IMG/VR virus record: IMGVR_UViG_3300009320_000008
Span: 1-64,000 of that record
DNA from: a virus
Direction: 5' to 3' (one strand)
Length of the DNA: 64,000 nucleotides
Shown: piece by piece, positions 56,900 to 64,000 of the stretch
How the letters are laid out: each line of letters opens with the position of its first letter
How positions within the stretch are numbered: the first letter of the stretch is position 1
Position numbers and translations under genes: made by a program
The notes under the pieces: model-generated
Seen by the model: only the letters and a program-made list of their open reading frames with translations
Database searches by the model: none
What the model was told of the DNA's origin: nothing

Positions 56900-57505
56900 A
56901 TGGCACATGTATTTCCCCCCAAATTTAGAGAGAACCACGGGAAGTTAATGATAAGGAAGGGAGAGTTTTATACCATTAACAACCTGTTTAACACATGGGA
57001 GATTATACCGGATTGTACTGCGTTTCATCCAAATCCTTGTGTGGCAATGAATATGTGCCATCATGGTAAGGAGGTTGGAAGTAAGTGCGGAGTACAGACC
57101 GAGTATATGGAAGTAATCACCGAAATTATTATCAGGAACTTCAAGGAGGAGCTGTCGGAGTCGGATTTGTACAGGGTAGGGATGCATCTTATCCCATTGT
57201 ATAATGTCTTATGTAAGCTGAAGATTGCTATGGTAGGGGTGGAGCAGGTTACTGTCCACGGTCCTCGGGGAGGGATTGCTATGCATCCGATCTTTAAGGA
57301 GTTTCGGCAGCAGATCAAGATTATCGAGGATACGTGGAAGAGTATCGGTATATCGGAGTTCCCTGATCCTCATAGTCCTTTGGGACCACGTAAGAAGAAG
57401 GGTAAACGTCCGCCTTTGGGTATGAAGAAAGCGGGAGATGGACACGTTACTTACTACTCCAAGATGGAGGCGGAGGCCTTGGGTAATGGAACTCCTTCTA
57501 AGTAA
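56900..57505 (+). CDS. Probable terminase small subunit
   Basis: 201 residues; AAGGA nine bases before the ATG. It directly precedes and overlaps the large terminase. The segment HPIFKEFRQQIKIIEDTWKSIGI resembles the helical core of P27-type small terminases, and the C-terminus is basic (GPRKKKGKRPPLGMKKAG). Cys pairs (NPCVAMNMCHHGK) near residue 50 are unusual for the family. Confidence 0.7.
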   Translation: MAHVFPPKFRENHGKLMIRKGEFYTINNLFNTWEIIPDCTAFHPNPCVAMNMCHHGKEVGSKCGVQTEYMEVITEIIIRNFKEELSESDLYRVGMHLIPLYNVLCKLKIAMVGVEQVTVHGPRGGIAMHPIFKEFRQQIKIIEDTWKSIGISEFPDPHSPLGPRKKKGKRPPLGMKKAGDGHVTYYSKMEAEALGNGTPSK

Positions 57506-59384
57506 ACGGACTATAGAGGCCCATGCTCCAAGGGTTTATGTTCCGGGAGATTATAGGGACGGGGCGGAGGGGATGATAGATTGGTGTAATACCCATGTCT
57601 GTGTTCCTATATATCCGATCAATGAGGATGGGAAAGCGTTGTATTCGGAATGGTGTTTGTTAGGGGAGTTGCCGGATACCTTACATCCTAAGACCAAAAA
57701 ATCATATAAACAGATGTGGGAGGCGCAGCAGGAGATACTCCGGGAAGCCTTACGAATGGAAGATGGAGAGTTCGTATACCGGTTGCTTATCTTCTGTTGG
57801 ATGCGTGGTGAAGGGAAGTCGTTATTAGCGGTCTTAATACAATTGTGGAAGTTTTTCAACTGGCCGCGTCAACAGATCATGCTTGGTGCTAACTCGAAAG
57901 ACCAGGTTAAGTTCGTTCACTTTGATATTATGAGGGATATTATCATCAACAGTCCCCGGTTGATGGAGATGGTCGGCCCTCGGGGGAATATACAGGAGAA
58001 GGAGATACGGCTGAAGGACGATTATGGGGACATTAAATCCCTGATTCGCAGTATCTCATCTTTTAGTGGTATCGTGTCTAATATTACGGGGTATACGTTC
58101 TCCGAGATATTTGACATGAAGAAACCGAAATTCTTTACTCAGCTTGATGGATCTATTCGTAACATTCCCAATGCCCTCGGTGTGATCGATTCTACGGTAT
58201 CATCCAAACTGCATGTTTTGTACCGGTTGTATGAAAACTTTACTTTAGGGAAGACCAAGGCGGTCTTCTTTTCATACCGGTGTTCGACTGATGCTGATTT
58301 ATTGGATTATTGGAATCCCAATATGACGGAAGATCAGTTGTCAGATTATCAGGTTAAGTTTCCCTTTGGGGAGTTCGAACGGTACTTCCAGAATTTGTGG
58401 AGTGCAGGTATCGACCAAGTGTTTTCATCGGAGATGATTGAGGAGATGGGGATACTTGGATGTGATGGAGGGATATTGAATCACTCTGATATTAGGGAGA
58501 CATTGGTTGAGAGGAATAAGCTTGTAGAGGTGTTGGGGGAATTGAAGGGAAGGGGACTCAATACCAAGTTTAGGCGAATACAGGATGCTACATTCCGAGT
58601 AGATGCATATAATGATCGGTTGAAGTCTGTCGAGAATCTTTACCATATAAGCGAATTCAATGCTCCGTGTGTTCCGGACTTCTTATCGTTTCAGAATTTG
58701 ACGGACGTGTTTGATACCCATTTTGCATTGATGGCTGGAGTTGACTTTGGGGATCCTTTTGCCCTTAACTCTCCTGCCAAGACGATACTGGTAGTCGTTG
58801 CCAAGGGACTACCGGGAAGTAGATCCTCCCCCTACCAATTTGTGGCAGGGCAGTCCGATCCTCGTTATCTATACCTGGTATTATATGTTACCGCTATTAA
58901 CAAGCACGATCATGGTCTTGTCAAACAGGAGCTGGATGTTATTCATACAGGGTTTGAAGGAGTGGACGTTCTTTGCTCGGAGCGTTACGGTGCTTGGGAT
59001 ATTCAAGGGTGGTGTGACGACCGGGGAATTGACTTCCAACCTATACATCCTACGTATGATAAACAGAAGGAAGCTTTCAAAGCGGTTCTTGAGCCTGTAA
59101 GGGATGGGAGATACAAATGCCCCCCAACGGGAGTTCCTGGAGTTAAAAAGAGAGATATCATTCAGGAAGAGTTCGCTATGTTCAATCATGACGATAACAA
59201 GAAGTGGTTTGGAAGCACTGAAAAGGGAGAGAACGCTGGAGTGCAGGATGACTTCATGTTTGCTAATGCGTGGTGTATATATGGTGGACGAAATCTGTCT
59301 GTGGCTGATTTCCGCATCAGACAAGGCATATTGAACTTCGGTACGTTTGTTCCTGGAACTGGCCTGTTAGGAAATTACGCTTAA
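57486..59384 (+). CDS. Terminase large subunit
   Basis: 632 residues from ATG 57486-57488, preferred over a frame starting 48 bases earlier because GGAGG lies nine bases before it. ATPase motifs: WMRGEGKSLLAVLIQ (Walker A) and YTFSEIFDM (Walker B region with acidic residues). The nuclease half starts with MAGVDFGDPFA, with further acids around DYWNPN and RYGAWDI. This is the DNA packaging motor and nuclease. Confidence 0.9.
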   Translation: MELLLSKRTIEAHAPRVYVPGDYRDGAEGMIDWCNTHVCVPIYPINEDGKALYSEWCLLGELPDTLHPKTKKSYKQMWEAQQEILREALRMEDGEFVYRLLIFCWMRGEGKSLLAVLIQLWKFFNWPRQQIMLGANSKDQVKFVHFDIMRDIIINSPRLMEMVGPRGNIQEKEIRLKDDYGDIKSLIRSISSFSGIVSNITGYTFSEIFDMKKPKFFTQLDGSIRNIPNALGVIDSTVSSKLHVLYRLYENFTLGKTKAVFFSYRCSTDADLLDYWNPNMTEDQLSDYQVKFPFGEFERYFQNLWSAGIDQVFSSEMIEEMGILGCDGGILNHSDIRETLVERNKLVEVLGELKGRGLNTKFRRIQDATFRVDAYNDRLKSVENLYHISEFNAPCVPDFLSFQNLTDVFDTHFALMAGVDFGDPFALNSPAKTILVVVAKGLPGSRSSPYQFVAGQSDPRYLYLVLYVTAINKHDHGLVKQELDVIHTGFEGVDVLCSERYGAWDIQGWCDDRGIDFQPIHPTYDKQKEAFKAVLEPVRDGRYKCPPTGVPGVKKRDIIQEEFAMFNHDDNKKWFGSTEKGENAGVQDDFMFANAWCIYGGRNLSVADFRIRQGILNFGTFVPGTGLLGNYA

Positions 59385-59535
59385 AAATCATTTATTTATA
59401 TTGGTATGCGTAACTAAGTGTTACGGAGTGCTGATTAGGACTATTGACTTTTACCTTGAAGTGTGTTTTCCTGGAATCATATTTATTCTTTTGCGTGTTT
59501 TGGGATCATACGATATGTAGTATAAAGGGCTTTAA

Positions 59536-61143
59536 ATGGACGCTTTAAAAGATTTCGATAAAAACCTGAATATGCTGAAAGAGGTTCCTGCCGAAGTTCT
59601 CCAAAGAATTTCTTTTACTATGCCGTGGCAACATGACCCAAACACCGGTGATTACGTTGATCCCGATGGGTTTTCACCTGTTTGGGATATAAATAAAGAA
59701 GAATCCGCCGCTGTTCGTGATCTTTTACAGGCAACTTGCTGGAATAAATTCCAAAGAAACCCCCAAATCAATACAGCAGTCCGTGGAATGATGGGCAGAT
59801 TAACGGGATTTGGTTACGAATCCTCATCTGGGGAGTGGAAAGTCCAGCAAGCCATTGAGGAAATTGAGGAAGATCCTCGAAATCGCTTGTATACCTTCTG
59901 GCCCAAGTATGTTGGAAGGGCTTACGTAGAAGGTGAATTGTTCCTTCTTCTCACATTACACCTGGATGGGTTTGTTGAAGTGGACTTTATCGACCCAAGG
60001 CTTGTTAAGGGAGGGGGAACAGACGATACAGGAATTATCTTTCACTCTCGTAAACGAACTATGCCTTTATTCTATAACGTTGATTTTGATGGGAACGGGG
60101 AGTTTGAGCAGATTCCATCGATTTTCGTAGGCCGGTACCCTTCTCTTGTGGCTGATGCACAGGCCCAAAAGAGCTTTGAAGGGAGTTATGATCGGAAACG
60201 ACAGTCGGCAAGCCGGTCTTTAAAGCACAAATTCAGACCGTTGGGAGGCTACAGGCGTTTCATGGTATCTTGGGATATGGGACTCATAACTCGGAGATCT
60301 GTCTCTTACCTCAGGACGACAATCCAATGGCTCAATCATTATGAAAATCTTAAGCGGTATGAAATAGACCATAAAAAGTCGAGTGGAGCTTACGCATGGG
60401 TTTTTAGTTTTGAGGATGTGAAAGCTTTTCAAACTTGGTTATCCCTTACAGACGACCAAAGACGGAAAACAGGAATCGCTCAGAAGATGGTACCCGGTAG
60501 TAGACTTGTTCTTCCCCCTGGAATGACTGTCAAGGCCGAAAATCCCAATCTTACCTCCATTAAAGATCAAGATACGGATATTCTTCAGATGGTCATTAGC
60601 GGGCTGAACGAACCATCCGATGTTACTACCGGGAGCCCTTCTGGGCCATTCTCATCCGTTAAAGCGGCAAGGGGGCCGATGTCGGATAGAACATCCGATG
60701 AAATTTCCTATTTCGAGAATTTCCTCAGATTCGACTTTTGGGGGAGTATCTTCTTTCTGAAGAAAACAATTGGAACATTTCCTGAGTTCTTGAGAGTCAA
60801 AAAGGCTGTTGGGTGGGAAGAACAAGAACCCGTTTTTAAAAAGGTCCCACGCAGACCGGAGAAACTGATCGAATTTCAATTCCCGACTTCAGAGACAATC
60901 GATTCCGAAGGTAGGGCAAGGGCATTTCTTGGGGTTAAGCATGGTCCGATATCAGAAACGCTCGGAATTCCCAATAAGGAAGTGGCGAGAAGACTTGGTG
61001 TTGGTGGTTATGCTAAAGCTCGATTGGACAAAGCGACAGAGGATGATACGTATCCTGAACTTGTTTATACAGTTGATGCGGAGTCTTTGCAAGAAAGCAC
61101 GGAAGGTGAACCTTCTAAAAATGATAAGAAAGAGAACGAATAA
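59536..61143 (+). CDS. Portal protein
   Basis: 535 residues, located between the large terminase and the head protease, as portal genes are. LQATCWNKFQRNPQINTAVRGMMGRLTGFG is the typical opening of lambda- and Mu-like portals. The middle is rich in Arg/Ser (KRQSASRSLKHKF) and the end acidic. It would form the dodecameric DNA channel. The gap of 151 bases before it has a weak ribosome site (AAAGGG). Confidence 0.85.
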   Translation: MDALKDFDKNLNMLKEVPAEVLQRISFTMPWQHDPNTGDYVDPDGFSPVWDINKEESAAVRDLLQATCWNKFQRNPQINTAVRGMMGRLTGFGYESSSGEWKVQQAIEEIEEDPRNRLYTFWPKYVGRAYVEGELFLLLTLHLDGFVEVDFIDPRLVKGGGTDDTGIIFHSRKRTMPLFYNVDFDGNGEFEQIPSIFVGRYPSLVADAQAQKSFEGSYDRKRQSASRSLKHKFRPLGGYRRFMVSWDMGLITRRSVSYLRTTIQWLNHYENLKRYEIDHKKSSGAYAWVFSFEDVKAFQTWLSLTDDQRRKTGIAQKMVPGSRLVLPPGMTVKAENPNLTSIKDQDTDILQMVISGLNEPSDVTTGSPSGPFSSVKAARGPMSDRTSDEISYFENFLRFDFWGSIFFLKKTIGTFPEFLRVKKAVGWEEQEPVFKKVPRRPEKLIEFQFPTSETIDSEGRARAFLGVKHGPISETLGIPNKEVARRLGVGGYAKARLDKATEDDTYPELVYTVDAESLQESTEGEPSKNDKKENE

Positions 61144-61163
61144 TTTTAACGGAGGATAGGAGG

Positions 61164-62351
61164 ATGGCTAAAAAACTGGAGAAAGTCCCGAATGGTGCAT
61201 TAAGGCTTGTCGATGTTGGTTCTTCTGTTGCCTGTGCGTTTGCCGAAGACGGAGCCGATGGAAAAAAACTCCGTATGGTGGCGTATTCAGGGGGTATAAT
61301 CAAGGACCATTGGTGGTGGGATGATCTGGCAATCGATGTTTCCGGAGTGAAGTTTGATCGTGCTAAGTTCCCGGTTTTGGAACAGCATGATACACGGAAG
61401 AAGGTTGCGTTCTCCAAGAAACCCCTCAAAGAAAACAATCAGCTTGTTCTCAATCCAGATACGACTGTCTTTGTAGACACCCCTTTCAGTGAGGAGTTCC
61501 AAAAGCTGTCTCAACAGGGCTTTCCTTATCAGGCAAGTATTTATGCCATTCCAACAAAGGTTGAGCGTATTTCGGAGGGATCAAAAGCTGAAGTGAATGG
61601 TTTTACGATGAAGGGTCCGGCAACGATTTGGCGTGAATGTTTCTATCAGGAAGCATCTGTCTGTGTGTTCGGATGGGACAAGAAAACCGAGTCCCGGGCT
61701 TTTTCACGAGAGGAAAAGACCGAGCTTGAAATTGAGGAGCTTGGACTCAGCGTCGATGAGGACGTACAAGATGAATCTTCAACCCAGGAAGAGGAGGTGA
61801 ATTCGATGGATCTCAAAGAGTTTAAAGAGAAATTTGCGGATGTGGCGGAGGAATTCGCTATGGAAATCAGGCTTGCCGTTACCAAGGAAAAGGACAAAGA
61901 GTTCGACAAGGAGCGTGAGACCTTTAACTCCCAGTTGGGCGATATGTCCAAGCGGCTGGATGAAAGCGATGAGCGGATTGCCAAATTCGAAAAATCGGAA
62001 ACGATCCGGACCGAGAACGAACTCCGGGTGGAGGCCGACAAGATTTGGGATGTTGCATTGGCGAAATCCGAACTCCGGGAAAGCCTGTATCCCAAGGTCC
62101 GCAAGCATGTTTCTTACTCCAAATTCGTGAATGAAAACGTTTTGGACGTGGAGAAGTTTGCGGAGACCGTTGCTGGAGAGATTTCGGATTGGGAAGGCCG
62201 TACCAAATCTGAGGACGTGGTTCTTGGCACAGGAACCGGAGGCCGTTCCGCACTTGGTGCCGATGGGGCGGATGACGACAAGGAAAAACTCGCAAACAAG
62301 GAACGTACCAGTTCCCTGCTTGCCTTGGCGGGACACAAGGAGGACAAATAA
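61164..62351 (+). CDS. Head maturation protease fused to scaffold
   Basis: 395 residues, start behind GGAGGATAGGAGG. The first 190 residues resemble prohead proteases of the Mu I/ClpP-unlike type: FPVLEQHDTRKKVAF with a possible His, and QGFPYQASIYAIP with a possible catalytic Ser. The second half is a highly charged coiled coil (EFKEKFADVAEEFAMEIRLAV to LDESDERIAKFEKSE), typical of scaffolds. An internal start at 61806 would make the scaffold alone. Confidence 0.75.
   Translation: MAKKLEKVPNGALRLVDVGSSVACAFAEDGADGKKLRMVAYSGGIIKDHWWWDDLAIDVSGVKFDRAKFPVLEQHDTRKKVAFSKKPLKENNQLVLNPDTTVFVDTPFSEEFQKLSQQGFPYQASIYAIPTKVERISEGSKAEVNGFTMKGPATIWRECFYQEASVCVFGWDKKTESRAFSREEKTELEIEELGLSVDEDVQDESSTQEEEVNSMDLKEFKEKFADVAEEFAMEIRLAVTKEKDKEFDKERETFNSQLGDMSKRLDESDERIAKFEKSETIRTENELRVEADKIWDVALAKSELRESLYPKVRKHVSYSKFVNENVLDVEKFAETVAGEISDWEGRTKSEDVVLGTGTGGRSALGADGADDDKEKLANKERTSSLLALAGHKEDK
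61806..62351 (+). CDS. Nested scaffold protein (internal start)
   Basis: 181 residues in frame with the protease. ATG 61806-61808 follows GAGGAGGTGAATTCG, a strong ribosome site in the middle of a reading frame. This copies the arrangement of lambda C/Nu3 and Mu I/Z, where protease and scaffold share one C-terminus. Confidence 0.7.
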   Translation: MDLKEFKEKFADVAEEFAMEIRLAVTKEKDKEFDKERETFNSQLGDMSKRLDESDERIAKFEKSETIRTENELRVEADKIWDVALAKSELRESLYPKVRKHVSYSKFVNENVLDVEKFAETVAGEISDWEGRTKSEDVVLGTGTGGRSALGADGADDDKEKLANKERTSSLLALAGHKEDK

Positions 62352-62413
62352 TATAGGCAAATCGTTTGTTGCAATTGGAATTAATTTAAAACCATTTGAG
62401 GAGGTGAAAACTT

Positions 62414-63100
62414 ATGGATATTCCTGGAGTGATCATCGGACAACAGAAGGATTACAAGGAGATTTACGTCTATGGGGATGAGGGGGTCTTGAAGATTCCG
62501 AGCATTACCCTCCAGTTAGGCTACGGGTTAATCGAAGCGGGTTCAGCTTTGGCTAAAAATCTGTCGGCGGCTGGAAACCTGGCGAAACTCGTTCCTTACA
62601 ATCCGACAACCTTTACCGGCGGTGCCAGTGAAAACCATCCGGGACGTGCCTATCTGGTAGCGAATACCGGAGCAACGGCAACGACCTGTAATGTGACGCT
62701 GGATGATAGCTACAAGTTTGCGGTAGGGGATGATCTTATTATCAATGATAACGTCACCTCCGCGGAGAATCTTGGAGCCATCACCACAATCGACCGGACC
62801 ACGTATTCAAATTACGCGGTCATCACTTTCACCACAGCAATCGGCGGAACAGCCTTTACCACGGCGCGTTTCGGTCATGTATTTGTTGAAGCCGGAACTT
62901 CCGGTAACAACTATTCCGACTGTGTGGGTATTCTCGAAAAGACGGTTGATACCGGCACCGGCGTAAACGCCAAGGGAGCAGTTGCCACATTGGTGTGGGG
63001 GAACTGTGCGCTTTGGAATGGTATGCTCACGAATGTTGATGCGGCGGCACGGACTGACATTTCTGCCACCGTTTTCGGCCAACAGCTTATGATCAGGTAA
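62414..63100 (+). CDS. Head decoration-like protein
   Basis: 228 residues, start behind GAGGAGGTGAAAAC. It lies between scaffold and major capsid protein, the usual place of decoration proteins. It is rich in Thr, Gly, Ala and Val (GATATTCNVTLDD, TAIGGTAFTTARFG), suiting an exposed beta structure, and begins MDIPGVIIGQQKDYKEIYVYG. Identity is by position; no motif is diagnostic. Confidence 0.6.
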   Translation: MDIPGVIIGQQKDYKEIYVYGDEGVLKIPSITLQLGYGLIEAGSALAKNLSAAGNLAKLVPYNPTTFTGGASENHPGRAYLVANTGATATTCNVTLDDSYKFAVGDDLIINDNVTSAENLGAITTIDRTTYSNYAVITFTTAIGGTAFTTARFGHVFVEAGTSGNNYSDCVGILEKTVDTGTGVNAKGAVATLVWGNCALWNGMLTNVDAAARTDISATVFGQQLMIR

Positions 63101-63128
63101 GCACCCCAAGAGGGGAGGTGAAGTAGAT

Positions 63129-64000
63129 ATGAAGAAAAGCGAACTTATTAAAATGTTGGCCGAAATGGGTGTGGATGTAAATCAGTTTGCACGTGGAAGC
63201 GCAGACATCCCGGATCTGAAGTTGGAAGTCATTCAGGATTTTATGACTACCTTCATGAAGCCCCCGGAGTTGGTGCTTTCGAAACTGTTTCCTGTTTCCG
63301 ACTCTCCGTCCAGCACGATCAAGTGGGAATCTCAGCGTGGTGGTAGGGGAATGACTCCGTTTGTTGCCCCCGGCGCACCTGCCCCGGTAACTGCTCCGTT
63401 TGGGTTTGCGAAACACCGGGCGGAAGCGGCATACTGGAAGGAGAAGATGTATTTTGATGAGGAATTCCTCAACAATCTCCGCAAGCCCGGAACCGATTCC
63501 GTTTACGACGAGGCCCGCGAAAAGGTCGCAACCAACCTGGCGGCATTATCGGCTCGTTCCGACCGAAGGCTGGAGTGGATGTTCTCTCAGATGCTTTCCG
63601 GTGGTACCATCACCTATGAGGTACAGGGTGGTTACAAAATGACCTTGGACTATCAGATTCCGTCTGATCATATCGTCTCCTTGACGAGTGATTATTATTG
63701 GGATACGGGTTCAAGCCGAAACATCCTCAAGGACATTCAGGACGCCAAGATCAAGGTCAAAAAGGCGTGTGGGGCAGTTCCCAATTACGCCATTTTCAAT
63801 TCCCAGGTGCTGAAACATCTGGCAAACGACACCACGATCCGGCAGCTTCTTCAGAAGAATTATTTTGGAGATGGTCGCCTGTTCAATGGTACTGGAGGTT
63901 CTGCTTCTGGTATCCATGAACTGATCGGTGTCAATCCGTCCATTATTGGAGGGCTTCTGGACATCGAAAACTTTGTGGTCTTCGATGAAATGTATGAGAT
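63129..64000 (+). CDS. Major capsid protein, cut by window end
   Basis: At least 290 codons from ATG 63129-63131, behind GGGGAGGTGAAG; the frame runs off the window. KPPELVLSKLFPVSDSPSSTIKWE and EEFLNNLRKPGTDSVYDEAREKV match lambda gpE-type capsid proteins, and GSASGIHELIGVNP the later region. It is the last visible gene of the head operon. Confidence 0.85.
   Translation, partial: MKKSELIKMLAEMGVDVNQFARGSADIPDLKLEVIQDFMTTFMKPPELVLSKLFPVSDSPSSTIKWESQRGGRGMTPFVAPGAPAPVTAPFGFAKHRAEAAYWKEKMYFDEEFLNNLRKPGTDSVYDEAREKVATNLAALSARSDRRLEWMFSQMLSGGTITYEVQGGYKMTLDYQIPSDHIVSLTSDYYWDTGSSRNILKDIQDAKIKVKKACGAVPNYAIFNSQVLKHLANDTTIRQLLQKNYFGDGRLFNGTGGSASGIHELIGVNPSIIGGLLDIENFVVFDEMYE

Noticed and set aside
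57438-57485. Earlier start for the large terminase
   Set aside because: No ribosome site at the upstream ATG; the ATG at 57486 has GGAGG at good spacing.

Overview
The window is a stretch of a tailed double-stranded DNA bacteriophage genome. It has a DNA packaging and head gene module (small and large terminase, portal, protease/scaffold, decoration-like protein, major capsid protein) and a nearly complete phage-type replisome. The large replication and recombination repertoire suggests a big virulent phage. No integrase or repressor/Cro pair was seen. The host cannot be named; strong AGGAGG ribosome sites and sigma70-like promoters only indicate a bacterium.

Layout. Positions 1-785 (+) hold the tail end of an unknown gene and a frameshifted HNH endonuclease. 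From 929 to about 42.2 kb every confident gene is on the minus strand, tightly packed, often with ATGA overlaps: two glycosyltransferases, an SbcD nuclease and an SbcC split over separate genes, PD-(D/E)XK and flap nucleases, RecA, a probable ssDNA-binding protein, a clamp loader with an intein, a UDG-polymerase A fusion, a sliding clamp, a 7-deazaguanine DNA modification cluster (21.5-31.8 kb), DnaB-type helicase, a probable initiator/loader, primase, a nucleotidyltransferase beside a tRNA-like element, and a UvsW-like helicase. From 42.4 to 53.2 kb (-) lies a block of mostly unknown, probably early genes, nearly all with the same leader (a private hairpin, a CCCCA box and AAGGAGGTAAGAAATG). 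From 53.2 to 56.9 kb is a mainly non-coding control region with strand-biased composition and dense dyad repeats. From 56.9 kb to the end (+) are the packaging and head genes behind a canonical sigma70 promoter.

How the genes work together. FolE, QueD, QueE and QueC should take GTP to preQ0. DpdA should exchange preQ0 for guanine in DNA. A glutamine amidotransferase-QueC fusion could then convert the DNA-borne nitrile to an amidine (archaeosine-like base). A radical SAM protein and a short-chain dehydrogenase sit inside this cluster and may act on the base further. Two inteins sit in active-site motifs (clamp-loader Walker B, QueE iron-sulfur motif). The first carries a homing endonuclease gene in a different reading frame, which is one of the strongest oddities here. 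The operator-like array at 56.1-56.5 kb, with 15-bp dyads in pairs about two helical turns apart, is the other.

Limits: all function calls rest on reading motifs by eye. Three or more gene breaks lie in homopolymer runs, so sequencing indels are a real possibility.
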